Assembly: GCA_003427395.1 (NCBI GenBank)
Contig: BFEA01000114.1
Coordinates: 1,646,177-1,671,348 of the forward strand
Reading direction: 5' to 3'
Length of the DNA stretch: 25,172 nt
Origin: Chara braunii
Lineage: Eukaryota; Streptophyta; Charophyceae; Charales; Characeae
Made by a program: the position numbers and the translations under genes. Below are positions 1 to 8,115 of the stretch, in pieces. Under the pieces are notes generated by a model, which did no database searches, was not told the DNA's origin, and saw only the letters and a program-made list of their open reading frames with translations. Numbering within the stretch: position 1 is the stretch's first letter; every line of letters begins with the position of its first letter.

Positions 1-4
1 GCTA

Positions 5-48
<44 letters not shown>

Positions 49-49
49 G

Positions 50-87
<38 letters not shown>

Positions 88-432
88 GCTACTACTACTA
101 CCACTGCTACTACTGCTACTACTACTACCACTACTACTACTACTACTGCTACTGCTACTACTGCTACTACTACCACTACTACTACCACTGCTACTACTAC
201 TACCACTACTATTACTACCACTACCACTACTACTACTGCTACGACCACTACCACCACTGCTACTGCCACTACTACTACTACCACTACTGCTAATGCTATA
301 ACTGCTACCGCCACTACTGCTACTACTGCCACTACTGCTACTACCACTACTGCTACTGCCACTACTGCTACTGCTACTACTGCCACTACTGCTACTACCA
401 CTATTGCTACTGTTATCACTGCTACTGCCACT
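1..432. repeat. Imperfect ACT/GCT trinucleotide microsatellite
   Basis: The first ~430 bases are almost entirely ACT triplets with scattered GCT, CCA and ATT interruptions, decaying toward the right end. The array is open in more than one frame (poly-Thr, poly-Leu or poly-Tyr), but this is a by-product of the triplet period and there is no sign of coding use. It runs off the left edge of the window, so its true length is unknown. Confidence 0.95.
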
Positions 433-716
433 ATCTCATGCGTGTTTCTTGTGTGTCCGGCCTTGTGTGAGAATCGTGTGAAAGTGTGCGATGCAGGGTG
501 GTCTCAATTTATTTGCTTCTTTCTCATCCTTACCACTTCCCGGTCTCTCCCACTTGAGGTCTCCTGTTAACTCCTCCCCTCCGCTTTACGTATCTCTTCA
601 TATCCCCTCCCATCCCATCTCATCTCTTCCCCTGCATCATCCCTGTCTGATGATTTTTCTTGGTATATTGTGTGGCTAATACTGGCTATGCCTTGCTCAT
701 ACTCCATCCATGGCAG
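433..716 (+). other. Right end of the intron upstream of the ABCD4-like exon
   Basis: This stretch is pyrimidine-rich, non-repetitive sequence between the microsatellite and the first recognisable exon. It ends in CCATGGCAG at 708-716, taken as the splice acceptor because coding similarity to the ABCD membrane domain starts directly afterwards in the right frame. A second possible acceptor (TTTGCAG, ending at 785) would remove 23 residues and cannot be excluded. No promoter or start codon for the gene is recognisable, so the 5' exons lie further left. Confidence 0.45.
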
Positions 717-1600
717 TTGTTTTGGAATACTATGGCATACAGTCTGCTCTGGTACACAATCGAATCTGCATGCTCTGCTTTGCAGCTGGCAGTGACAGAG
801 TACTTGTGCCTCCAGTGGAGGCGAAGGCTTACACAAGCAGCACATGAGGGCTATTTTCAAGGCCAAAATATCTTAGTCCTAGCTCGTCAGCAGCGCTGTC
901 GGGTCTCATCATTCCAACTTGATATTACAGATAACCAACACCCAACCTCGGCAGCTCCATCGAAACTCGCGCCGCTTTCGGATGTTTTTGAGAGCAGTGA
1001 GGCAAGGAGCAAGAGAACAGAAAAGCAGAGTGTCGCTGGCAACTATGCCTGCCCTGATCACCCGCCGCGATCTAATCTGCTATCTTCTTCCTCTGGTTTC
1101 CCCCACTTTGATCGGATGCCACCATCCGGTCTAGCATTATCTGCCGGTCTGGTTCAAGGACTGCAAGGAATGGTTGGGCAGAAGGAACAAATCGGGTTCA
1201 GAGCGGGGACTGCTGGAAGTTATGGTGATGGTGATGCTGTCCAGGTTGTTGTGATGAAATGCGATCGGGTGGCTGATGTCAAGGCAAGCGGTGAAGTACC
1301 AGGCATGTTGGTCCAGCGTGATGTCACTGATGTGGATAATCCAGACCAGAGGATGACAGATGAGATACGGAGTCTTTGCACCAGCCTTGGTGTGTTCATG
1401 ACCAACACATTCACAGCACCGTTGACCGTTGTTTATTACTCATATGTGGTTTGGCGATATGTTGGCTGGGTTGGGCCAGTTGGCGTGTACGCCTTCTTCT
1501 TCCTCGGGTCGATGGTGACACGCAAGATCATCGCTCCAATTGCGGCCCTCGTGGCTCGACAAGAGAAGCTGGAGGGCAATTTTCGCATCGGGCATGTTAG
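717..1600 (+). CDS. ABCD4: ABCD4-like ABC transporter, internal exon (membrane helices 2-4)
   Basis: This exon encodes the middle of a subfamily-D half-transporter membrane domain. Visible in order: a hydrophobic helix; LQWRRRLTQAAHEGYF (786-866), equivalent to the WRxxLTxxLHxxYF coupling region of ABCD proteins; a ~145-residue Ser/Pro/Gly-rich insertion without family similarity (about 885-1320); DVDNPDQRMTDEI, the ABCD hallmark; a helical pair with PLTVVYYSYVVW and GWVGPVG; and RKIIAPIAALVARQEKLEGNF, the conserved end of helix 4. VDNPDQR and YYSY-GW-GP look more like ABCD4 than like peroxisomal ABCD1-3 or the plastid type. In animals ABCD4 moves cobalamin out of lysosomes with LMBD1. The 3' end is fixed by AG|GTGAGG at 1600/1601, a phase-2 junction that matches the acceptor at 20625. 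The 5' end is less certain. The N-terminus and first helix are outside the window. Confidence 0.85.
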
Positions 1601-1714
1601 GTGAGGTGCAATTTTGTATTTTATTTTTTTCCCTTGTGGGAATGTTAGATGAGGTCTGAAATAAAATTCAAATAATATAGCCTCTGCAAATTTGAAAAAT
1701 TCTTATAAGGGCAT

Positions 1715-1836
1715 ACTCACACTACCGTCTTCACCCGAATAGAGTGCCTGGTCATTATAGCTGTATTCGCTGCAACTTTCAGTCCACCTGCAGTGATAAT
1801 GACCGGACATATTAATTTGGGTGAAGACGGTAAGAC
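1715..1836. mobile_element. Fold-back MITE, copy 1
   Basis: The ends are inverted repeats. CTACCGTCTTCACCC at 1722-1736 pairs with GGGTGAAGACGGTAAG near 1819-1834, and the similarity continues inward through a TGGTCATTAT / ATAATGACCG pair. The whole unit is about 110-120 bp with only a short centre, so it is non-autonomous. A related element lies at 2701-2842. The superfamily cannot be assigned and a target duplication is not clear. Confidence 0.7.
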
Positions 1837-2031
1837 GTTTTTGACGCCACTACACAGATTTTGCAAAGTGTAAGTAGTCACACATGGACCCATCATTACC
1901 AAATGCCTCACATGGAGTTGCAAATATCAGCAGCTTGGTGAGCCGTGGGAGGCCGCACTTTGCAATCACCTCTGAAGCTGTTCTCAAAACCGTTTTGTTT
2001 TTTGATTTGTTGGTGGAAAATGGGAACAATG

Positions 2032-2138
2032 TCTGGTGAAGTGTCTGGATCGCAGCGGTTTGCCGCTGGGGGTACTGTGAGAAGTCCATTGAACCTTAAC
2101 ATTTAGAGCAAGGAGAAGTCGTAAGAAGGTTTCCGTAG
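2032..2138 (+). pseudogene. 18S rRNA 3'-end fragment, copy 1
   Basis: This segment matches the last ~110 bases of nuclear 18S rRNA: GGTGAAGTGTCTGGATCGC, a helix-44 tip (GCGGTTTGCCGC), then GAGAAGTCCATTGAACCTTA, AGAAGTCGTAAGAAGG and TTTCCGTAG. It has substitutions at universally conserved sites, for example GTAAGAAGG for GTAACAAGG. It stops before the final helix and runs directly into a second copy. It is a dead fragment, not an rRNA locus: no upstream 18S and no 5.8S follow. Confidence 0.85.
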
Positions 2139-2224
2139 TCCGGTGAAGTGATCGCGGTGGTCTCGGCGGTTTGCCGCTGGGGGTGCTGTGAGAAGTTCAT
2201 TGAACCTTATCATTTAAAGGAAAC

Positions 2225-2264
<40 letters not shown>

Positions 2265-2287
2265 TATCATTTAAAAAAAAAAAAAAA
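2139..2287 (+). pseudogene. 18S rRNA 3'-end fragment, copy 2, with A-tail
   Basis: A second copy starts again at the same helix-44 region (CCGGTGAAGTGATCGCGG). It continues through GTTCATTGAACCTTATCATT, AGTCGTAACAAGGTTTCCG and GTGAACCTGCGGAAGTATCAT, ending within a base or two of the mature 18S 3' terminus. An uninterrupted run of 15 A (2273-2287) follows immediately. Mature 3' end plus A-tail is the signature of retroposition by LINE machinery. Copy 2 is closer to the consensus than copy 1. Confidence 0.88.
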
Positions 2288-2700
2288 ACTTTGACTCTGT
2301 TGCTCGTTTGCACACTCCAGCCTATTACCGAGACCAGCGGAAGATTTGAAAAAGAAAAAGAATGAATTCGCATCTTGGCTGTGTGACAAAGCAAGGCACA
2401 AGGTTCACAAATGGCAGACTGTTGCAGCTGTTGCAGCACTGCAGTTTCGAGAAATGTGCACCAGTGTGACTCGCTGGTGCAGCATTTCTTTTTTTTCTCA
2501 GTCGAAAATAAGTTTAAATAACACAATTTGCAAGAAAAAGCGTCTGGTGTGAGACTGCCATAAAGCTTGATGAAACAGAAAGAAAACTTGCACTGTGATT
2601 GCACACTTTCTAAATTTCTCTGGAATAATTTCAGGTATGGAGTTCGAGTTTTGCAACCTGTGCAGCTTCAGCTCTTTGGAGGTTGAAGTATATAATCACC
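2288..2700. other. Unassigned intronic sequence with a short hairpin
   Basis: No coding similarity is seen. It contains one good stem-loop at 2450-2489: AGAAATGTGCACCAG pairs with CTGGTGCAGCATTTCT (one bulge, 9-base loop). A T-run follows. It is too short and isolated to call a non-coding RNA. Confidence 0.5.
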
Positions 2701-2842
2701 TAGTGTGAGTATAGCCTACCATCTCCACCTGAATAAAACGCCCGGTCATTATCGCTGTATCTAGTTTCTAGACTAAAATTTGCCACAAATACAGCTAATG
2801 ACGGGGTGTTCTATCCGGTTGAGGACGGTAGTGTGAGTATAG
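2701..2842. mobile_element. Fold-back MITE, copy 2
   Basis: Left-arm sequence CCTACCATCTCCACCTGAAT and the CCCGGTCATTATCGCTGTAT block at 2741-2760 are mirrored by ATACAGCTAATGACGGGGTG and GGTTGAGGACGGTAG on the right. TAGTGTGAGTATAG occurs exactly at both ends (2701-2714 and 2829-2842) in the same orientation. That could be a target duplication or a rearranged terminus, since copy 1 has the same motif as part of its inverted end. It belongs to the same family as the element at 1715-1836 and encodes no protein. Confidence 0.7.
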
Positions 2843-2944
2843 TTTTACACACATAATACAAATTATAAAAGCTCATAGTGGAGGTTGAAGTATAAGAGCA
2901 CCCAGTGGACAAGCGTCGTGTGTTAGTATAGCCTGCCTATACAG

Positions 2945-3665
2945 TGCTACGCAGTGCGAGGATCTGGGTCCTCGGCAGGCCTAAAGGGCCCCTGTTGCAT
3001 ATGTGCCCGCCCTAAGTGAAGGTGGGCCTAGCAAATCACGAGAGGCGCTCGGCTGTCAATTTCGTATTTGGGCCCCAGACAGTTGCGATGTGCCAGTTGG
3101 TTAAAGGAAACACAGGCCGAGCAGCAAGAAAATTCCACGGCCTTCCTGGCCTTTCCAGAAGTGCAGACCCTGGGCAAGAATCGCAGCCTCATACACAGGC
3201 GGTTGAGAGGCCCAACCGAATGAGGCCCAGTAGCCGCAGCAGAGGTGCAGCGTACTGGGGCCTACTGGAAGCTTCTGGGCCGAGGCCCAGGCCAGCCAGG
3301 CCTCCAATCGAGGCAGTCTCTTTCCATATAGGAAAGAGCTCGCTCCCTGGCTGGCCATTCGGGCACTTGCATGCTAGCGGCAACGCTGCTGGAGCGAACG
3401 CTCGTGGGTTGTGGCTGGCCTGAGAGGCAAGGTGTGGGCACGTGCGGTCGGGTACAGAAAAGGGCGCTGCTGAGGGAAGCGCCATAGCCCATCCTCCATA
3501 GCTAGGTGGGCTTGGTCTACAGTGAGGTGCAGGGGGTGGTCTTCGGGTGTACAAAGGGAAGACGTGGGAGTAAGACGAGGGAGAGAGAGAAGGATGATGA
3601 TGATGATGATGTGAGGGCACATACCTGGTATTGGCGATGGTCTGCTACGGGCGACATCTTCAAGT
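2945..3665 (+). repeat. GC-rich dispersed repeat, copy 1
   Basis: A GC-rich block, unlike the surrounding AT-rich intron. It shares landmarks in the same order with 5700-6245: a GGxCCTCGGC start, CCCGCCCTAAGTGAAGG followed by GGCC, a GGCACATACCTGGT motif near the end, and TCTTCAAG shortly after. The middle is diverged. It contains a (GAT)n run at 3595-3612. It is open over ~400 bases in several frames, but none resembles a known protein and the openness follows from GC content. Likely a non-autonomous or decayed mobile repeat. Confidence 0.5.
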
Positions 3666-4201
3666 ACTTCGTTGGCTGCTGACGTCAACAGTTGCATTGT
3701 CAATTAGTAGGCTAGTAGTAGCTGTGTAGGGAGTAGGCTGTGGTGGTGGCGAGAGCAATCTCTCATTGACATTGGTTTTCAGTGTTACGATTGGTGTCAT
3801 ATTGGTGAAATGGTGCTTTCTGGGCACTGATACGATCTGGCTTTCAATGTGATTGTGCAATCTGAATATTGTCATCTCGCTATTGCTCATTTTCCTTGCA
3901 GCAGGATATAAGCGGATTTAGTGGTTTTCGCAATGTTTTGAACAGACGAAAAGTCAGTGGTCTGCAAGATGTCAACCTTATTTTCAGAGCTTGAGAGCAT
4001 GAGGTGGAAACCCACCAGAATGACTATGAAACGGAACATTTAGTACTTCCAGTTGACATTGATTGGAGGGATTGGTCAATATGATTGATGAATTCAGTGG
4101 TTGATTCAAGCAAGTGTCAATTTAATCAATCAAGTCAATTGATCCTTTTAGATCTCTTTTTTTTTTCCAGACCACTGGTTGATTGACCTTATTTGGTCTG
4201 T
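3666..4201. other. Intronic sequence without recognisable features
   Basis: AT-rich sequence with many TTGATT/AATCAA words (4050-4200), giving weak local inverted repeats. No coding similarity, RNA gene or bounded element is seen. Confidence 0.5.
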
Positions 4202-4351
4202 GGCTTTGGTTTCAGTCGACTTGATTTCGTGGTATTCAATAGGNTNTNTTTNTTTTTTTTTTAAGCCTGCCTGAATCCATTTCTAAAAACGCTTTGGTTT
4301 CAGTCGACTTNNTTTTTTTTTTTTTTTTTTTTTTTTNTAAAAAGGTCCTTN
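4202..4351. other. Ambiguous bases, T-runs and duplicated 20-mer
   Basis: Ns occur at 4244, 4246, 4248, 4252, 4311, 4312, 4337 and 4351, all in or beside T homopolymers. GCTTTGGTTTCAGTCGACTT occurs twice (4204-4223 and 4291-4310), each copy followed within 30 bases by a T-run. The second T-run is the A-tail of the adjoining minus-strand LINE. The duplication is either a local assembly artefact at the homopolymer or a tail-associated duplication. Confidence 0.8.
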
Positions 4352-5535
4352 TGGCCCTGGCTCCATTTCCGTTCTGGGGAGCATCAGTCCGGTTCCTATT
4401 CCACCGGCAAGTCAGAATACAATGTTACATCATGACACACACCCATGCTTCCTGCCGTCTGGCCGAAGGACCCCTGACCAGGATTGATTACTCCGGCATC
4501 GTGGAGGATTGACTGTCAGCTTGCCTTACTTCCACCTTCCCTCTCAGGTCCACATCATGAACCTGTCAGATAAATAATAAAGAGAAAGAAAGGTAAAAGA
4601 AGCTGCAGCGCATGCAATCTCGGAGTCTGCCCATCAATATTACGTGGCGTGTGATTGATCTTGTCCATCTGCTGGCTGGGATCTCTGCCTTCTCCACCCT
4701 GCTTCTAAGTTATGCCAGTCTTTCCACTGTATGCAAAGGTCATTTATCTCTGCTACTTTGCCCCCTGCGAGCCACACCTTAGTGAATTTTGCTGAGATTC
4801 TTCTCTGTTGCTCTTCGTCATCTGGCATGGAGTGTCTCGTCTTTTGCCACTTGCAAAGAATCTCTGCCTGAATCAAGGTCCTTGTCTCCGCCCATACCTT
4901 CTCCCTTGGAGTTGAGAGTCCCTCGATGGTTCTGCAGCACCTTTCCTTCCAGATGGACCACAACGTTACCTTTCTGATCATTCCGAACCACGTTTTCTCT
5001 GTCTTGTGGAATTGAGCTGGGATGTTAGTCCATAGAAGGAGGTGGATGGGGTGTTCAGGGAGGGGAATCGAGAAGAGGGAATTCCAGAGATCCGAGGCTC
5101 TCGCCCAGTATTCCGTCGCCTCTCTACAGCATATCAGGCAATGTACTGCACATAAATCTGAACTGTTGGGGTCGTTCTTACTTCTTCTGATATGCAGCCA
5201 CTGGTTAACCGGTAGAGCCACGTATGATATGATGAGCCATTGGAGGCTTCTGATTTTGACCGGACGGATTGATTTGAATTTTTTCCATGGTATTTGTGGG
5301 ATCTGACTAGCGTCCTGACCTAATAACTTCTGCCATCTGCTCTTGATCGTTGGGTCAGGATCCTTTGTTTTGAGGAGTAAGTTGTATCCTAGTTTGACTG
5401 TGTAATCGTGGTTGGGGACCTACGTTTTGAGACTTCTGCTTCTATCTGGTGTCCAATTCCATTCTGCTGGATCAAATTCCAAGTCTTGAATCGCCGTATC
5501 TAATTAGGATCTGGAATTTTTAACTGGATTGTGTT
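4313..5535 (-). mobile_element. 5'-truncated LINE retrotransposon
   Basis: Read on the minus strand, this is the 3' part of a LINE: the end of ORF2 (about 5520-4640), a 3' untranslated region of ~300 bases, and a poly(A) tail (T-run 4313-4336 on the plus strand). Only the post-polymerase C-terminus of ORF2 survives, as expected from incomplete target-primed reverse transcription. A U6 snRNA pseudogene sits at its 5' end on the same strand. No clean target duplication could be paired across the element; the left flank contains Ns. Confidence 0.75.
4640..5520 (-). pseudogene. LINE ORF2 C-terminus (zf-RVT-like domain), degenerate
   Basis: The minus-strand translation gives LDTAIQDLEFDPAEWNWTPD, an in-frame TAG near 5420, then DYTVKLGYNLLL, IPWKKFKSIRPVKIRSLQW, a CxxC-type patch (AVHCLICCREATEYWARAS) and VTLWSIWKERCCR. 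The order W-W...YTVKxGYN...W...P.K...W...C..C....H...WxIWKERxxR is that of the zf-RVT region at the end of plant L1-type ORF2 proteins. The catalytic reverse transcriptase and endonuclease are absent. The open part ends at 4640 in a polar, Gln/Arg-rich tail. At least two in-frame stops (near 5420 and 5495) show it is not functional. Confidence 0.75.
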
Positions 5536-5540
5536 TCAAA

Positions 5541-5647
5541 TATTTTGATCGAGCTTTCTCTCGATTTATGTGTGTCATGCTTGCACAGGGGCCATGCTAA
5601 TCTTCTCTGTATCATTCCCGTTTTAAGGGATGTACCGATTGAGTTGT
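5541..5647 (-). pseudogene. U6 snRNA pseudogene
   Basis: The minus strand reads GGTACATCCCTTAAAACGGG, then AATGATACAGAGAAGATTAG, CATGGCCCCTGTGCAAGCAT and GACACACATAAATCGAGA. This is U6 snRNA almost end to end, with the invariant ACAGAGA box and the AGATTAGCATGGCCCCTG core intact. The 5' stem-loop is altered and the 3' end diverges after AAATCGAGA. Imperfect 32-bp direct repeats flank it (5522-5553 and 5673-5704, about 25/32 identical by eye). No upstream USE or TATA element of a plant U6 gene is seen, so a retrocopy is likelier than a working gene. Confidence 0.88.
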
Positions 5648-5699
5648 CTTATCTTTTCTTTCGGTTTTTTGGAACTGGATTGGGTTCTGAATTTCTTGA

Positions 5700-6271
5700 T
5701 TGAGGTGGGTGCAAGGATTCAGGCCCTCGGCGGCGCAGGAAAAAGGCCCTGCCCGCCCCAAGTGAAGGCAGGCCAGGAAAACTCATGCCGGACCTAAGTG
5801 AAGGCCAGTCTGTGAGCAGGAGCCTTGGGTTGGTTGGAAGCAGCCAACCTCTGCGACTAACCGGTAGGCCCAGCCCGGCTGGGTCTTTGCTAGGTCTGCA
5901 AGTTGACCCAGTGAGCCCCAGGCATTGCCTACTGGGACTGAAGCAGAGTTTGGGCATGGCCTCCCATCCAGAACAAAAGTCTGGAGGCCGCCCCGACTTG
6001 GACGTTGGGGCATTTGCCATTCCTGCAGCTCTGCGCATACGGGAGTTGAGCGCTAGTACCCGTGAGAAGCAGTTGCTGCGGTGGCAGCGAGAGAAGGAAA
6101 GCACCAGCCATAGTCAGCCATGCGTTGGAGGCTGAGTGGTGGAGGTGTGGAGGTCAGCAGGACAAGGCACGACAGTGGGGACCAAGGCACATACCTGGTG
6201 ATGGGCGGAGGAAGCCTGCATGACCAGAGTCTTCAAGCAGCATCAGGTGATTGTCACGTGGACAGAGCGTG
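5700..6271 (+). repeat. GC-rich dispersed repeat, copy 2
   Basis: Second copy of the repeat at 2945-3665: GGCCCTCGGCGGCG, CCCGCCCCAAGTGAAGG followed by a partial second AAGTGAAGG, then AGGCACATACCTGGT near 6188 and TCTTCAAG near 6230. It starts close to the direct repeat flanking the U6 copy. It is open in several frames but lacks any recognisable protein signature. The left boundary is approximate. Confidence 0.5.
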
Positions 6272-6587
6272 GCATGTAGATAGGCTAGGCTGATAGGAGT
6301 GTAAAGTGTAGGGAGGGCAGTCAGGCCGCCAATAGGAGTACTACACTGTCGTTGTTTTGATGATTGGAGGCGATGGAAGGGCTTTGTTTATCAAGTCACA
6401 TTGGTGTACTGCTTGCTCCCTTTTGGTGTGCATGTAGATAGGCTAGGCTGATAGGAGCGTACAGTGTAGGAAGGCAGTCAGGCCGCCAATAGGAGTACTA
6501 CATTGTCGTTGTTTTGATGATTGGAGGTGTTGGAAGGGCTTTGTTTATCAAGTCACTTCGGCGTACTGCTTGCTCCCTTTTGGTGTG
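6272..6587 (+). repeat. 158-bp tandem duplication
   Basis: Two adjacent copies (6272-6429 and 6430-6587) of a unit starting GCATGTAGATAGGCTAGGCT and ending CTTGCTCCCTTTTGGTGT. They differ by a handful of substitutions and small indels, so the duplication is fairly recent. Retroelement copy A starts immediately after the second unit. The unit itself has no recognisable coding content. Confidence 0.92.
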
Positions 6588-6599
6588 CTTGCTCATCTG

Positions 6600-6712
6600 C
6601 TGCTACCACATTTTCCACTGCTGCAGTTTCCACTGCTGCAATTTCTACTGTTGCAGTTTCCACTGCTACATTTTCTACTGCTGCTCTTTCCACTGCTGCA
6701 GTTTCGGTAGAA
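6600..6712 (+). repeat. 15-bp coding minisatellite (STAAV-type), copy A
   Basis: Tandem 15-base units around TTTCCACTGCTGCAG. In one frame they give STAAVSTAAISTVAVSTATF-type pentapeptides; in another, Cys/His-rich peptides. The Ser/Thr/Ala frame is preferred because in copy C it continues from the reverse transcriptase frame into the Pro-rich linker. It probably forms a flexible spacer between polymerase and protease domains. Confidence 0.8.
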
Positions 6713-7019
6713 CAGTTTCCATACCTGCAATTCCCCCTGATGTAGGTTTTATTGCTACAGTCCAGTGCAAAAAACATCACTGTCGTATCACCTGCTGGAA
6801 ACCGGATCGCGCACTAGGGGAGGCTGCTCGTATCATCCTCCCTAGTGACGCTGTTCGGGCTTTTCTGCTATTAAAAAAAAGAAAAAGATATTCACAGGTT
6901 ACCTGCAGAACAGGATGCGGCCCCCGCCCAGGGGGCACTCCCCATTTTGGGTGCAGTCCCTACTCAGGATGCAGCCCCAAACATCGAGGGACCATGTTTC
7001 ATGCTCTTCAGCGTTAGAT

Positions 7020-7830
7020 ATTCACGAGTTACCTGCAGAACAGGATGCGGCGCCCGCCCTGGGTGCACTCCCAATTTCCGGTACAGTCCCTGCGCAGGAT
7101 GCGGCCCAAAACATCAAGGGACTGGAACATGATTGGATCGGATTGCAGTTAACCCCACAAAGCGTAGACCACATTGGGGATCTGCAAATGGCTGACCAGC
7201 ATCATTTGGGTGAACCACAAATCTGTGCACATGGGTGACCTGCAAATGACTGACCAGCAAACAACCCAAGACATTTTGGGCTTGCAGCACCATCTGGGTG
7301 TTCTGCAAATTGTTGGCCAGCATCAACCGCACCAGCCTGAGATCCTTACCACATCTCTGTGGTCTGACTGCAACTAATATCAATCTTCACATTCTTCACC
7401 GCCCGTTTTATACACCGTCAGACTTCCTTGCAATCGTCCTTCAGCTTGATGCTGATCCTCCCGGCCTACAGCCAGAGGATTGTAATTATACCAGGGAAAA
7501 AGGCTTTGCCATTGCTGTCCTACAAATAGCAATGAGGAACTCCAACTTGAACTACACAGTGCTCGAGCAGGTGAGTGGTTTAATCCTCGATCCCACATAT
7601 CTGCCTCCATTGTGCACGGAACTGGCCATTACACGGCCATTGTACTGTTTGTACATGCCTTTTACCTTTGGGAGCTGTGGGACAGCGACTTCATGGTCCA
7701 TGCCATGACTGATGTTAGTGATTTCTTACATGATGATGCCGTTTTCTTGCCACACCAAACCGTCCGCAATCTCTTTTATGTCAAAGATCATTCTTCTCGA
7801 CCCATACTGCAATAGGACAATATACCAACA
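7020..7830 (+). pseudogene. Josephin-like cysteine protease domain, copy A, broken
   Basis: A linker (QDVVP.., EHDWIGLQLTPQSVDHIGDL, repeated GDLQM-DQ motifs) leads into LHILHRPFYTPSDFLAIVLQ at about 7385, then FAIAVLQIAMRN, a frameshift near 7560, then EWFNPRS..ASIVHGTGHYTAIV and LWELWDSD. Spacing and sequence resemble the Josephin fold of ataxin-3: a Cys helix with L-x(5)-F-x-P-x-E/D-L-x-x-I-A, a middle I/V-x-x-A-L/M helix, a catalytic His in an HW/HY motif, and a W-x-L-N/D strand. The position of the nucleophilic Cys is Asn here (codon 7382-7384); copies B and C keep Cys. The candidate His (7627-7629) is present. Family assignment is inference from motif order. Confidence 0.55.
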
Positions 7831-7934
7831 CTCTTTGGCCTTCTCCTTTGCACAGCTACAAACACTGTTACACTCAGCTGTAGCCGCCATCCATGTGTGT
7901 CGAGGACTGTCCCTCTGTTCCTGACTGTAGGCAC

Positions 7935-8115
7935 CCTCCACATCCAGACACAATATGTCCACTTTGCGGCCATGGGCGCTATACTAAATGCGTGGTCTTT
8001 TATGGTGAACGTTCTTCCTTTATTTGTGCCTGCAATGGACATGGGCCATTTGTCGGGAGTGTATGATGGGCATGCTCAATGCCAGCTGTTGTGGCAATTG
8101 TTGTACTGAGAATGC
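7935..8115 (+). pseudogene. Cys-rich zinc-finger-like C-terminus, copy A
   Basis: In frame from about 7946 the sequence reads HPDTICPLCGHGRYTKCVVF, then SSFICACNGHG, then a stop. After a frameshift a Cys-rich tail (MLNASCCGNCCTEN) follows. The CPxCGHGRYxxC motif is shared with copy C, which supports it as real ancestral coding sequence. It would be a small metal-binding module at the end of the element's polyprotein. Confidence 0.5.

Noticed and set aside
1-432. Open poly-Thr/poly-Leu frames
   Set aside because: They come from the ACT triplet repeat, are open in several frames, and have no start or flanking coding signal.
717-1600. Peroxisomal ABCD1-3 or plastid ABCD2-type transporter
   Set aside because: VDNPDQR, PLTVVYYSY, GWVGPVG and the EKLEG context fit ABCD4 better by eye. 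The fused MMADHC-like domain also points to cobalamin, though a phylogeny would be needed to be certain.
2450-2489. microRNA precursor hairpin
   Set aside because: The stem is only ~15 pairs with a 9-base loop, too short for a plant-type precursor, and there is no supporting context.
5541-5647. Functional U6 snRNA gene
   Set aside because: The 5' stem-loop and 3' end are altered, no upstream promoter element is recognisable, and it is embedded in LINE and repeat sequence.
6514-7017. Cys/His-rich CCSFHCC protein, as a zinc-binding repeat
   Set aside because: This is another frame of the 15-bp minisatellite. The Ser/Thr/Ala frame continues from the polymerase in copy C and is the better reading.
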